The notes: generated from the letters alone by a model not told the origin. Positions 32,655 to 42,324 are shown, numbered from the stretch's first letter. The stretch: DNA of 64,000 bases from Flavobacteriaceae bacterium NBU2977 (GCA_019931105.1 JAIOUW010000001.1:62001-126000), one strand, 5' to 3'. A program made the numbers and translations.

Positions 32655-35201
32655 ATGAAAACTTTATACAAATTCGTAGGTATTGCAATAGTATGTCTTT
32701 TCGCCTTACAAGCCTTTAAAAGAATACCGCAAGAAAACATCCTGCTACAGAACATTATAAGCAAGCTCTTGATCTATAATACAAATGAAGGGCCGGAGAA
32801 AACCTACCTACACACCGACAAGGACTTTTACACCAACGGCGAGACCATTTGGTTCAAGACCTATTTGGTCGATGGCATAACCCACACCAAGAGTGATAAA
32901 AGCAAAGTCATCTATGTTGAACTGGTCAACCCTCAAGATAGTATTATTGCAAAACGCAAGCTCTATGTGAATACCCTTGGGGCCTCTGGCGATATTGAGC
33001 TGGATAACGACATACCGCAGGGCAACTACTATCTACGTGCGTACACCAAATATATGTTGAACGAAAACGAGCCGGTTATCTTTCAAAAGAAGATTCCAAT
33101 CGTTGTCCAACGAATTCGAACCAATGTGGTTTTGGATGGTCTTACCGGAACCAATTTAAAAAATAACACGGTGCAAGACGCTCATTTATCAAAATCTTTC
33201 GGAAAACCTCATGTTAGATTCTTTCCTGAAGGAGGCCAATTGGTCGAGGGAATCAATACGATACTTGGTATCGAGGTATCCGATACCAAAGGTAATGGCA
33301 TTGCACTAAAGGGATACATTGAGGATGGTAAAGGCAATAAGGTCAAACCTTTCGAAAGCCAAGAATTTGGTCTCGGAAAGGTCAATTTTAGACCTGAACC
33401 TAACACCGATTATTATGCAAGTGTAGTACTAAATGGTGTTGAAGAAAAATTTCCTTTACCAAGAGCCGAAGACATTGGCTATGGCCTTAGCATTAAAAAT
33501 CGTGGCGATCACTTACTATTGCAGGTCAGCAGTAATACTGAAGAAGGGGTTGCCGGCACTCTGCTCATTGGGCATTTACGGGGCAAACTTATTTTTAATC
33601 GCGTAGGCAAAACTGCCGACAAGCAATCCTATGGGGTGAAACTTTTCAATAAGGAACTTTTGGACGGAGTCGCCCAATTTACCCTTTTTGGCCCTAATGG
33701 CGAGCCTGTTTGTGAACGTCTGACCTTTGTAGACAATCCATATAACGACGTGAAGCTTTCCTTATCTACAAATGACAATATTTATGGGGCTCGTGAAAAG
33801 GTCGATTTGAATATGTTGCTGACCAATTCCAACGGTGTTCCTTTGTCCGGTGAACTTTCCTTAGGCGTAGTGACCAAGAACAGCCAGTTAAACAGTCTAA
33901 CCTACAATGATGATATCAGAAGTTGGCTGTTACTGGACTCTGATCTCGGAGGTTCGATTCCGGATCCTGATTTTTTCTTTGCCGACAATTCGGAGAAAAG
34001 AAAGTACTTATTAGATGCCTTAATGCTCACTCACGGATGGCGACGCTTCGTGTGGGTCGATATGCTCGATAAAAAAACAAATAAAGTATTGGAATACCGA
34101 CCAGAGAAAGGAATCATGATTTCTGGAAAGACCACCAAATTCAACGAGGAATTCGTTCCGAAGAAAGCCATGGCTTCCATGACACTATTTGGCAAAGGTC
34201 TTGTACACGATGAACAGCAGACCAACGACGAGGGCATGTTTAGTTTCGGACCATATATTTTTGCGGATAGCATTTCCGGTATCGTTCAAGCCTTTGATTC
34301 GTTGGCAAAAAGAAAGTTTAAACAAAAGCATTATTCCATTTTTTTAGATTCCCCATGGCCCAAAGTCAATGTGAAAAACAATAAGCAAGAAAAACTCGAT
34401 CGGAGAACCTTGATTTACAATACCGAGTATCTAAAAGAATCGTACCAAAAAAAAGTTGCTGATTTCAAATATGACCCCAGGGTTACTCATCTCAATGAAG
34501 TAGTTGTTACAGACAAGAAAAAAACAAGAAGGGCGATTATCAACGAAATTTACGATGCCGAGCAAACTTCCGGTCTTTTTTCTAGACGAGTGTATAGAGA
34601 TTCCATTCCTGGCAGTGGAGTTCTCAGCGCTATGGACTTATTGGCTAGAATGCCAGGAGTTTGGATAACTGGCACCTTTCCGGATCAAAGAGTGATTCTT
34701 CCTGGCGGACCTAAATCTCTAAATGCGGGATCAAACCCATTGGTTCTTATTGATGGTATGCAAACCGATATTAGCCTTCTAAAAACACTTCGAGCTCCTG
34801 AAATCAGTTTTATAGATGTTGTTTGGGGATCTGATACTGCCCTTTGGGGTTCTAGAGGGGCTGGAGGTGTTATCGCAATATATACCGAAAGAGGTTATAG
34901 TTTCGACAAAGAAGATGTCGCGGTACCGGGTATTGTTAATTTCGAGATACCCGGGTTCTACAAGGTTCGCGAATTCTATACGCCAAATTATGCCGAGCAC
35001 AAACCAGAATACGAAAAACCCGACTATCGCACTACCCTCTTTTGGCAACCCAACTTGAAAATCGATAAAGATGGTAAGACTTCCATCGATTTCTATACCG
35101 GCGACAGTCCCGGGAGTTACCTAGTAAAGGTCGAAGGCATGACCGATGATGGGCGACCCGTAAGTGGTCTTCACTCTATTGAGATACATGAACCAAACTA
35201 A
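32655..35201 (+). CDS. Large exported MG2/TonB-plug-like surface protein
   Basis: 848 residues from the ATG at 32655 (TTG two codons upstream possible). After an N-terminal hydrophobic segment, residues ~45-150 match a macroglobulin MG2-type domain (YLHTDKDFYTNGETIWFKTY ... IPQGNYYLRAYT). Several beta-sandwich domains follow, and residues ~655-745 resemble a TonB-dependent receptor plug (MDLLARMPGV ... PLVLIDGM ... WGSRGAGGVIAIYT), but no beta-barrel follows. The last ~100 residues look like a sandwich domain ending in SIEIHEPN. Such MG2-plug proteins are frequent in Bacteroidota; their role in polymer or peptide handling is unproven. Confidence 0.75.
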   Translation: MKTLYKFVGIAIVCLFALQAFKRIPQENILLQNIISKLLIYNTNEGPEKTYLHTDKDFYTNGETIWFKTYLVDGITHTKSDKSKVIYVELVNPQDSIIAKRKLYVNTLGASGDIELDNDIPQGNYYLRAYTKYMLNENEPVIFQKKIPIVVQRIRTNVVLDGLTGTNLKNNTVQDAHLSKSFGKPHVRFFPEGGQLVEGINTILGIEVSDTKGNGIALKGYIEDGKGNKVKPFESQEFGLGKVNFRPEPNTDYYASVVLNGVEEKFPLPRAEDIGYGLSIKNRGDHLLLQVSSNTEEGVAGTLLIGHLRGKLIFNRVGKTADKQSYGVKLFNKELLDGVAQFTLFGPNGEPVCERLTFVDNPYNDVKLSLSTNDNIYGAREKVDLNMLLTNSNGVPLSGELSLGVVTKNSQLNSLTYNDDIRSWLLLDSDLGGSIPDPDFFFADNSEKRKYLLDALMLTHGWRRFVWVDMLDKKTNKVLEYRPEKGIMISGKTTKFNEEFVPKKAMASMTLFGKGLVHDEQQTNDEGMFSFGPYIFADSISGIVQAFDSLAKRKFKQKHYSIFLDSPWPKVNVKNNKQEKLDRRTLIYNTEYLKESYQKKVADFKYDPRVTHLNEVVVTDKKKTRRAIINEIYDAEQTSGLFSRRVYRDSIPGSGVLSAMDLLARMPGVWITGTFPDQRVILPGGPKSLNAGSNPLVLIDGMQTDISLLKTLRAPEISFIDVVWGSDTALWGSRGAGGVIAIYTERGYSFDKEDVAVPGIVNFEIPGFYKVREFYTPNYAEHKPEYEKPDYRTTLFWQPNLKIDKDGKTSIDFYTGDSPGSYLVKVEGMTDDGRPVSGLHSIEIHEPN

Positions 35202-35225
35202 TACTGGACGTAAGCGATATATCAC

Positions 35226-35253
35226 AAAGCGACCTAAAACAGGTCGCTTTTTA
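35226..35253 (+). terminator. Rho-independent terminator after the MG2/plug gene
   Basis: The perfect stem AAAGCGACCT / AGGTCGCTTT with loop AAAAC and a T-run lies 25 bases after the stop at 35201. Confidence 0.9.
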
Positions 35254-35423
35254 TTTGTAGCTTTAGGGGGTATTTTTACATAATTCGTAACTTCTTTGGT
35301 TTTTATAGTGGATTTAGGTATTCGACTCCTTTATATTTAGCCAACCATGAAACCCTAAGGATAATTTCATCGAACCGATATTATCCTCGCAAATAGCAAT
35401 GAGAGATCGATAAATAAAAAATC

Positions 35424-36752
35424 ATGACAACGAGACGCAATTTCATCAAAAAGACCTCGGCAGGTGCGACGGCAATGACCTTGGGAAGTATCATCATGCC
35501 GAAATGGGGGTATTCGAACATTCTTGGGGCGAACGACCATATCAACTGTGCGGTGATCGGTGTACGCAGTAGGGCCAAGGCCCATGTCAAGGCCATTAAT
35601 GCCGACCCCAATGCCAAGATCATCTATAATTGTGACGTTGACGACGTAATTATCGAAGAGCACAATGCTTGGTGCCAAGAAAACATTGGTTATGTGCCCA
35701 AGGTGATGAAAGACTTTAGAAAAGTCTTGGAAGACAAGGCCGTCGATGCTGTCTTTATTGCCACTCCCGAACATTGGCACGCCCCAATGGCCATTATGGC
35801 ATTGCAGGCCGGCAAACATGTATATGTAGAGAAACCGTGTAGCCATAATCCCCATGAAAATGAGCTTTTGGTACAGGCCCAGAACAAATACGGCAAGAAA
35901 GTACAGATGGGCAATCAACAGCGTTCGGCTAAAACCTCGATTAACGCCATAAACGACATCCGTAACGGAATAATCGGCGAGGTATACAAAGGTGAGGCCT
36001 ATTACTCCAACAACCGTGGTTCGATAGGTAAGGGAAATAAAATCGATGCACCGAAAACGTTGGATTGGGAACTGTGGCAGGGTCCGGCCCCAAGAAAAGC
36101 GTATCAAGACAACATCCATCCGTACAATTGGCACTGGTTTCGAAATTGGGGTACGGGTGAAATGCACAACAATGGCACCCATGAAGTGGATATCTGCCGT
36201 TGGGCACTGGGCGTCGACCTACCCGAAAGTGTCACTTCCTTTGGAGGAAAATATGCCTATGACGATGATTGGGAGTTTGTCGATAACCAACAGGTCACCT
36301 TCAAATACCCGAACGATAAATTCATAACTTGGACAGGCCACAGCCGTGGACTGATCCAACCCGAAAGGCCCGGTCGCGGAATCACGATTTACGGAAGCAA
36401 AGGTTCGATAATGCTAGATCGTAATTTTTACAAGCTTTTTGACCTTGGGGGCAACCCGATAAAATTCGAATACGAACAATCGGGAAGCGAGACCACGAAT
36501 ACAAGAGGAGAAGGCGGCTTGGATATCAACCATGTCGGCAACTTCTTCGACGCGATCCGAAAAGACGAAAGTCTTCATGCCGATATCAATGATGCCAGTA
36601 TCTCAACAATGCTTTGTCACCTTGGGAATATGGCACAGGATGCCGGGGAAACGTTGAAAATAGATCAAAAAACGGGAAAAGTGCTGAACAATGAAAAGGC
36701 CATGAAAAATTGGAAACGCGAATATGAAAACGGATGGGAACCCAAAGTTTAA
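35424..36752 (+). CDS. Tat-exported Gfo/Idh/MocA-family oxidoreductase (first of a pair)
   Basis: 442 residues with a twin-arginine signal (TTRRNFIKKTSAGATAMTLG). The Rossmann start reads NCAVIGVRSRAK, where the usual GxGxxG is reduced to a single Gly, as in one Bacteroidota subfamily; YVEKPCSH supplies the EKP motif, and HNNGTHEVDICRWALG holds the substrate-domain His/Asp residues. Likely an NAD(P)-dependent sugar or polyol oxidoreductase exported with its cofactor bound. A second family member follows 68 bases downstream, so the two probably act in one pathway. Confidence 0.87.
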   Translation: MTTRRNFIKKTSAGATAMTLGSIIMPKWGYSNILGANDHINCAVIGVRSRAKAHVKAINADPNAKIIYNCDVDDVIIEEHNAWCQENIGYVPKVMKDFRKVLEDKAVDAVFIATPEHWHAPMAIMALQAGKHVYVEKPCSHNPHENELLVQAQNKYGKKVQMGNQQRSAKTSINAINDIRNGIIGEVYKGEAYYSNNRGSIGKGNKIDAPKTLDWELWQGPAPRKAYQDNIHPYNWHWFRNWGTGEMHNNGTHEVDICRWALGVDLPESVTSFGGKYAYDDDWEFVDNQQVTFKYPNDKFITWTGHSRGLIQPERPGRGITIYGSKGSIMLDRNFYKLFDLGGNPIKFEYEQSGSETTNTRGEGGLDINHVGNFFDAIRKDESLHADINDASISTMLCHLGNMAQDAGETLKIDQKTGKVLNNEKAMKNWKREYENGWEPKV

Positions 36753-36820
36753 ATAGCGAATCCTTGATCTACCATAAACCAAACGTTCACGGTCAATGCA
36801 CCGAAACCATAAATTAGATA

Positions 36821-38011
36821 ATGAAAAGAAGGGATTTTGTAGTTAAAAGCGGCTTGGCAACAACGGCCATAGCTACCTCATCATCGGTATTTGCCGGTAT
36901 CTTAAATTCAAAAAAAGCGAACGAAACGATCAATATCGGCATTATAGGTACAGGAGACCGTGGTGGCGGATTGCTTCCCTTTATCAACGAAATCGAAAAT
37001 TTAAATGTGATCGCCTGCTGCGATATCCTTCCCCAACGATTGGAAAAGGGTTTGGGCAAAGCCGAAGGTACCGCCAAAGGGTACAAAGATTATCGAAAGC
37101 TGCTCGAGAACCCCGATGTGGATGCCGTACTCATTGCCACACCTTTCAATACGCATTCAAAAATCGCCATAGATGCCTTGGATGCCGGAAAACATGTCTA
37201 TTGCGAGAAAACTTTGGCCAAAGGGTTTTATGGAATACAGAACCTTGTCGAAAAAGTTAGAACATCGAACAGAACTTTTCAAACCGGGCATCAATACCAC
37301 AGTTCTCGACTCTACACCCACGTAGTGGATTTAATAAAAGATGGTAAAATTGGCAAGATCACGGCCTTCGAATGCCAGTGGAACCGAAACGGTGATTGGC
37401 GCAGGCCAATACCGAGTCCTGAATTGGAGCGCGCCATAAATTGGCGCATGTACCGTGAGTTTTCGGGAGGATTGGTGGCCGAATTATGCTCGCATCAACT
37501 GGATTTCGTGAACTGGGTAACCGAAAGCGTGCCAGAAAAAGTTATGGGAATTGGCGGTATCGACTACTGGAAAGACGGGCGAGAGACCTACGACAATGTG
37601 CATTTGATCTATAGTTACCCGAACGGGATCAAGGCCAAGTTTACATGCCTGACCAGCAATGCCATGGACGATTACAAAATCAAGGTCATGGGCGACAAAG
37701 GCACGATAATCTTAGATTATGTAAAGGCCTGGTTTTATCCCGAGGGAAAGAAAAATAGGGAAATCGGAAATGTGGACGGTGTCTCGGGCGCAACCGTCAA
37801 GTGGGAAGAAGGAAAAGGTATACCTATCGAAGTGGCCCATAACGACCCCAGCAAACAGGCGCTTATCGATTTTCGCGACAGTATCGTGAACTGTAAAGAA
37901 CCCGTTTCAAATGTCATTTCAGGTGCAAGGGCGGCCGTTTGTGTGCAAATGGCCCTAGATGCCATGTATGAAGATAAAATCGTAAACTGGCGATCAGGCC
38001 TTGGTCTTTAA
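36821..38011 (+). CDS. Tat-exported Gfo/Idh/MocA-family oxidoreductase (second of a pair)
   Basis: 396 residues with a twin-arginine signal (KRRDFVVKSGLATTAIATSS). The Rossmann motif NIGIIGTGDRGGG is canonical. At the position of the conserved EKP the sequence is E129-K130-T131 (YCEKTLAKG), a substitution for the proline normally next to the catalytic Lys. The C-terminal domain has ELCSHQLDFVNW, with a likely metal or substrate His. It follows the first member closely on the same strand. Confidence 0.87.
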   Translation: MKRRDFVVKSGLATTAIATSSSVFAGILNSKKANETINIGIIGTGDRGGGLLPFINEIENLNVIACCDILPQRLEKGLGKAEGTAKGYKDYRKLLENPDVDAVLIATPFNTHSKIAIDALDAGKHVYCEKTLAKGFYGIQNLVEKVRTSNRTFQTGHQYHSSRLYTHVVDLIKDGKIGKITAFECQWNRNGDWRRPIPSPELERAINWRMYREFSGGLVAELCSHQLDFVNWVTESVPEKVMGIGGIDYWKDGRETYDNVHLIYSYPNGIKAKFTCLTSNAMDDYKIKVMGDKGTIILDYVKAWFYPEGKKNREIGNVDGVSGATVKWEEGKGIPIEVAHNDPSKQALIDFRDSIVNCKEPVSNVISGARAAVCVQMALDAMYEDKIVNWRSGLGL

Positions 38012-38091
38012 ACCGATATGCAATAAATTCTTTTTTGGAAGATAGTCGCCACTGAGGATCAGTAACGACTGGGAAGGAACAATGCTGCTTG

Positions 38092-39570
38092 TTATTCTTT
38101 GAGCACTACATCACTGAATTTCGAGTTGATCGTAATCGAACGATCGGTATTTTTGCTCTTATGATATCCCTTTTGAACCAAACTGTTCAAATTTTCGGTT
38201 CGCTCCAATTGCAGATTTGCCGGGCAGGTAAACTTCGACGAAATACCATTGACATAGACCGTAAATGAAGAAGAGGGCAGTTCACAATCCATTTCGGCAT
38301 TCTGCAGTGAAACGTCAAGCGTCTTGAAATCATCTCCGACCTTATTTATACGAAGGGGCCCTAGATCGTTTTTTATGTAGGCACTTTTGATCAGTCTGTC
38401 GATTACCACATCTGAAGAAGTAGCACTCAACCTCAGGTTGAGCACTTCCTTCAAATCTACCTTATCGGAATAACTGGTCTGCAACTGCCCGTAATTCCAT
38501 CTTTGCACACTGACAGGGGAATATGAGGCCGTTATAACTGTGGCGTCCCCATCAATGGTACTGGCCAGCAAAGCGGCATATGACAGTTTAGCATTAAGGT
38601 TCCTCGTATTTTCAGCCAACTTTACCTCTCCATGGCGCACGTTCATCTTAATCTTGACGGATTTTGGCAATTTTACCTTAATGGTCTTCTTGACCTTATA
38701 TTTTCTTTTCTCGGCCCCGTTGGAAAAATAGAACATATTCGGGCTTCCTCTCAAACTGTCCCTATCGATCACAATACCTTTCAATCGCCTTCTGGCAAGT
38801 TCTTCTTTTTCCCTACTTTGCTCTAGAAGTGCCCGCTTTCTTTCTTGCATTTCAGCTCTTTTTTGATCCAATTTTTCACGCTTTTCAAGTAGGTCAGCAC
38901 GGTCTTTCTGTCTTTTTTCCATTAAAAGGGCGCGCTTTTCTTCCTGCTTCGCACGACTTTCGGCCATACATTTGCTCCATTCCTCTAATTTTTTTTCGTA
39001 GTCCTTGTCAAAACTTTTTGAAAACTCTTTCTGCCATTCCTCCAAATAGTTCTTGCCATCCTTTTTAAAGGCATCGTAATCAAATTCTGCCATGGGCATG
39101 GGCGGCATCGGCGGTACCTCGAACAGGTCGGGGAAATCGGCAATCTCAGGGATAACGGCGAACGCAAAATCCAAAGAATCCATATTGGGAATCACCGGGT
39201 ATTCAAATTGAAAATCAAAATTGTCAAGAACATCAACTGAATGTCCAAAAAGCCATGAATTCTCAGCTTCGGAGGTAATGGTCACTTTTTTACTGTTACC
39301 CAAAATCTCAAGGTTGTCACTTTCAAAATAATCTTTGGCCTCTTCATCGGAAACCCCATCAAGTTCAATAATGGCCTGGATAAAAATCTCATTATTGTTC
39401 CACGTTTCGAACTCAATGTCGGCATGGCTCGTATTGATATCCAATACGGCTCCATCGGCGACCTTAAAACGTTCTTCAAAGGTTTTGGTCTGCTTTTGTC
39501 CGTAAGCACCTATGCTGATGAGACCTAGGGCAAGCACAAAAGATTTAAACGGTATTTGTGTCATGTTCAT
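38092..39570 (-). CDS. Exported adhesin-like protein with a long charged helix
   Basis: 492 residues with a signal peptide (~residues 1-24). Beta-rich flanks (30-145 and 275-492) resemble DUF4097/DUF4098-type repeats that follow sigma/anti-sigma genes: ILDINTSHADIEFETW ... KLAENTRNLNAKLSYAAL ... LPSSSFTVYVNG. Between them lies a Met/Pro stretch (about 151-161) and then ~100 residues (164-266) rich in Glu, Lys and Arg with a heptad-like pattern, probably a coiled coil or single alpha helix. It overlaps the anti-sigma gene by 26 bases and is the last gene of the operon. Confidence 0.7.
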   Translation of the reverse strand: MNMTQIPFKSFVLALGLISIGAYGQKQTKTFEERFKVADGAVLDINTSHADIEFETWNNNEIFIQAIIELDGVSDEEAKDYFESDNLEILGNSKKVTITSEAENSWLFGHSVDVLDNFDFQFEYPVIPNMDSLDFAFAVIPEIADFPDLFEVPPMPPMPMAEFDYDAFKKDGKNYLEEWQKEFSKSFDKDYEKKLEEWSKCMAESRAKQEEKRALLMEKRQKDRADLLEKREKLDQKRAEMQERKRALLEQSREKEELARRRLKGIVIDRDSLRGSPNMFYFSNGAEKRKYKVKKTIKVKLPKSVKIKMNVRHGEVKLAENTRNLNAKLSYAALLASTIDGDATVITASYSPVSVQRWNYGQLQTSYSDKVDLKEVLNLRLSATSSDVVIDRLIKSAYIKNDLGPLRINKVGDDFKTLDVSLQNAEMDCELPSSSFTVYVNGISSKFTCPANLQLERTENLNSLVQKGYHKSKNTDRSITINSKFSDVVLKE

Positions 39571-40129
39571 TTTTTGATGATTTTAATTCGTTCAGTTTTT
39601 CCTTTAACTTATGTAATAATTGCAATCTTAACTGCAGATTCTTGATCAAAGCGTTTATGGTCTGGTCGTTAGGTCCGATTTGGTTCAATTCGGCGTTTAA
39701 ACGGTTGTATTCTAGGTTCAATTCTGACAAACGGTCCATAAACCCATCGACCATCGCTTTGTTGTCTTCCGAAATTTCGAGCTTCGACAGTTCATAATTG
39801 ATGTTGGCGACATAGTAGTTTTCTACTTTCTTCAAGTCAGGTGAGAGATCGCCCAACGAAATGCCCTCTTTTTTTTCGGTAGTATCACCCTTATTGACGA
39901 TAGTAGTCTTCACAGGATCCTCGCCGGGGGGCAATAGTTGATACGCTAACCAACCTGCTGCAAGAAGTACCAATACCGCGGCAGCTATCTTAAAAAGGCC
40001 AAAAGACGATTTTTTACGTTTTGGCAGTTCATCTTCAATTCGGGCCAAAAAACGTGCTTCGTGGCCTTCTTTCATAAGAAACTTCTCGTTCCGCTGCTCT
40101 TTGAATAGTTTTCTAAGATCCTGTCCCAT
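39545..40129 (-). CDS. Membrane anti-sigma-like protein
   Basis: 194 residues: a cytoplasmic N-terminus (MGQDLRKLFKEQRNEKFLMKEGHEARFLARIEDELP as the probable sigma-binding part), one membrane span (~residues 43-66) and an extracytoplasmic part with a helical, charged C-terminal region (~95-190). There is no zinc-binding HxxxCxxC motif, so it is not a ZAS-type anti-sigma factor. Position is the argument: it overlaps the ECF sigma gene by 17 bases upstream and the exported protein gene downstream by 26 bases. Confidence 0.72.
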   Translation of the reverse strand: MGQDLRKLFKEQRNEKFLMKEGHEARFLARIEDELPKRKKSSFGLFKIAAAVLVLLAAGWLAYQLLPPGEDPVKTTIVNKGDTTEKKEGISLGDLSPDLKKVENYYVANINYELSKLEISEDNKAMVDGFMDRLSELNLEYNRLNAELNQIGPNDQTINALIKNLQLRLQLLHKLKEKLNELKSSKNEHDTNTV

Positions 40130-40655
40130 GTTTTCTTTGTTGTAACATTTCCTTTAACAACCCTTTTCCCCGCAATAATCGCGTTCTACAATTTGATGGC
40201 GTCAAATCCAGAACCTGGGATATTTCGTTATGATCATAACCTTCCAGCAAAAACATCATGACCACATATCTATATTTTTCGGGAAGACATTCAATACCAT
40301 TCTTGATTTCTTCCATCGAGATACCGTCTTCGACGGTCCAGTCATCGTTCACTTCAACATGCATATAGCCTTCATCAAGTGTCACCATTTTGTCTTTCTT
40401 CGTTTTTAAGAAGTCGATACTCTTGTTGATGACTATGCGCTTCAACCATGCGCCGAAACTGACATCTCCCTCGAACTGATGTATTTTTTGAAAGGCCTTA
40501 ATAAATGACTCCTGAAGCACATCTTCTGCATCGTCGGCATTTTTCAAAAATCGCATTGCCACACAGTACATACCATCACAGTACTGTCTGTACAGTTTCA
40601 TTTGTGCGCGCCGGTCGTTGGCTTTGCACTGCTCTACTACATCAATTTGAAACAT
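40113..40655 (-). CDS. ECF-type RNA polymerase sigma factor
   Basis: 180 residues with sigma region 2 (DGMYCVAMRFLKNADDAEDVLQESFIKAFQ, -10 recognition) and region 4 (ECLPEKYRYVVMMFLLEGYDHNEISQVL ... NCRTRLLRGKGLLKEML, -35 recognition by helix-turn-helix). No C-terminal extension. It heads a three-gene operon with the membrane anti-sigma-like protein and the exported adhesin-like protein, which suggests envelope-signal control and autoregulation. It is divergent from galM; no promoter consensus could be set with confidence in the 61 bases between them. Confidence 0.93.
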   Translation of the reverse strand: MFQIDVVEQCKANDRRAQMKLYRQYCDGMYCVAMRFLKNADDAEDVLQESFIKAFQKIHQFEGDVSFGAWLKRIVINKSIDFLKTKKDKMVTLDEGYMHVEVNDDWTVEDGISMEEIKNGIECLPEKYRYVVMMFLLEGYDHNEISQVLDLTPSNCRTRLLRGKGLLKEMLQQRKHGTGS

Positions 40656-40716
40656 TAATACGTTTCGGTGTTGGTTTTGAATACGTTGTTGTCTTAAGGA
40701 CGATTAAAAAAACACG

Positions 40717-41667
40717 ATGTTGCAAAAATCGAGTATTTTTACCGTGATCAAAGTTCGAAGTTTGAAACAAGTTACCTTAAATACCCCTTTTATTACCTTG
40801 ATCGTACTCGATTATGGGGCGATAATCCAGAAATTATTGGTCAAGGACAAAGATGGAAATTCGAGGAATGTGGTGGTCGGGTACGACTATCCAAGCCTCT
40901 ACCCGACCGACAAGGTTTTTCTTGGTGCATGTGTCGGTCGTTTTGCAGGACGTATTTCAAATGCGGCATTTGAGCTTGACCGCCAGACCTATCCCCTATA
41001 CGGGGAACACGGCGTGCACTTGCATGGTGGAAAAGAAGGTTTTGGAAAAAAATATTGGAAAATCGAGGAAGTAGGACGTGGAAGAGAGCCTTTCGTAAGA
41101 CTATCTTATTTTAGTAAGCATTTGGAAGAAGGGTATCCTGGAAATCTAAACGTAAATGTCACCTATAGATTATCGAACAATACTCTTCAAATAACGCACG
41201 AGGCAACGACAGATCGCACCACGATCGTCAATTTGACGAACCACTCATACTTTAGGTTAGACGATGCCGAATCGGTCAATCACTACGAACTTGAACTAAA
41301 TTGTACGAAAATGGCGGAGACCTACGAGAATCTGTTGCCGACGGGTAACATTGTTTCCGTAAACGGTACCGAGTACGATTTTATGACACGTAAAAAAATT
41401 GCCGGCCAGCCTTTGGACACCCCATACCTTGTTGATGCCCGTTCAGAAAGAGTTGCCAAAGTTTACTCCAAAAAAACAGGTATTTCGATGGAGGTCATTA
41501 CCGATCAGCCTGCTGTCGTCGTCTACACACCACCTCATTTTCCCGGTATTTGCTTTGAGACCCAAAACCTGCCCGACGCCCCGAACCACAGGAATTTTCC
41601 GAGCAGCGTACTGCGGCCCGGAGAAAAATACTTTAACGATTCAAAGTTCGTTTTTGGCATTGAATAA
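40717..41667 (+). CDS. galM: Aldose 1-epimerase (galactose mutarotase)
   Basis: 316 residues catalysing alpha/beta anomer conversion of galactose and other aldoses. Visible features: GRFAGRISNAAFEL near residue 70, HGEHGVHLHGG-like GEHGVHLHGGKEGFGKKYW with the His pair, NLTNHSYFRL with catalytic His, and YDFMTRKKI; FETQNLPDAPNHRNFPSSVL carries the catalytic Glu near the end. No signal peptide; cytoplasmic. Start taken as the ATG at 40717. Confidence 0.93.
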   Translation: MLQKSSIFTVIKVRSLKQVTLNTPFITLIVLDYGAIIQKLLVKDKDGNSRNVVVGYDYPSLYPTDKVFLGACVGRFAGRISNAAFELDRQTYPLYGEHGVHLHGGKEGFGKKYWKIEEVGRGREPFVRLSYFSKHLEEGYPGNLNVNVTYRLSNNTLQITHEATTDRTTIVNLTNHSYFRLDDAESVNHYELELNCTKMAETYENLLPTGNIVSVNGTEYDFMTRKKIAGQPLDTPYLVDARSERVAKVYSKKTGISMEVITDQPAVVVYTPPHFPGICFETQNLPDAPNHRNFPSSVLRPGEKYFNDSKFVFGIE

Positions 41668-41761
41668 ACCGTCGCGAACGACCAAGTTCTTCCTTTGCCA
41701 ATAAAAAAACGTTCAGTTGAGATAGGTTTTAGTAATTTAGGGTAACACAAATAACAAATCT

Positions 41762-42322
41762 ATGAAGTTTTTAAAATGGTTTTTGATCGTAATCGTAGCC
41801 TTGGCCCTACTTTTCTTTACTGTGGGCAAACCCTATCTGCAGGAACAGACAAAAAAACATAGTCCAGAAAAAGTGTCGACCTACACCAAAAATGGAATGG
41901 ACCTGGCCGTAAAATATAGCAGTCCGTTTAAAAAAGGCCGTGTCATTTTCGGAGAGTTGGTACCCTATAATACCATCTGGCGAACCGGGGCGAACGAACC
42001 GACGACCTTTACCACAGAAACCGACATTAAGATCAGCGGCAACGAACTACCCACCGGAACGTATTCAATATGGACCAAGCCCAATGCCGAAAGTTGGGTC
42101 GTTATGTTCAACAAAGAGGTTCCCGAATGGGGGGTTACCCTACTCAGCGGAGGCAAGGAAACTACCAGAAATCCCGAACAAGATGTCGTTACGGTAGAAG
42201 TACCCGCCGAAAAGTTAGCATCGCCCCAAGAAAGTTTCCTTATCGATTTTGAGGATTCCGACAAAACATACCTTACACTATCTTGGGACGAGACCAAGGT
42301 GAAAGTTCCTATTGAAAATTAG
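41762..42322 (+). CDS. DUF2911 membrane-anchored protein
   Basis: 186 residues with one N-terminal membrane anchor (residues ~4-22, WFLIVIVALALLFFTVG) and a DUF2911 beta domain: VKYSSPFKKGRVIFGELVPYNTIWRTGANEPTTFT and LPTGTYSIWTKPNAESWVVMFN. The domain is common in Bacteroidota and has no proven activity. Downstream, meaB begins two bases after the stop, so both could share a transcript. Acts at the periplasmic face by topology. Confidence 0.85.
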   Translation: MKFLKWFLIVIVALALLFFTVGKPYLQEQTKKHSPEKVSTYTKNGMDLAVKYSSPFKKGRVIFGELVPYNTIWRTGANEPTTFTTETDIKISGNELPTGTYSIWTKPNAESWVVMFNKEVPEWGVTLLSGGKETTRNPEQDVVTVEVPAEKLASPQESFLIDFEDSDKTYLTLSWDETKVKVPIEN

Positions 42323-42324
42323 CA

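Noticed and set aside
35367-36182. 271-codon minus-strand frame opposite the first Gfo/Idh/MocA gene
   Set aside because: A mirror of codon structure; rich in His, Arg and Cys in no domain order, and no start or promoter signal.
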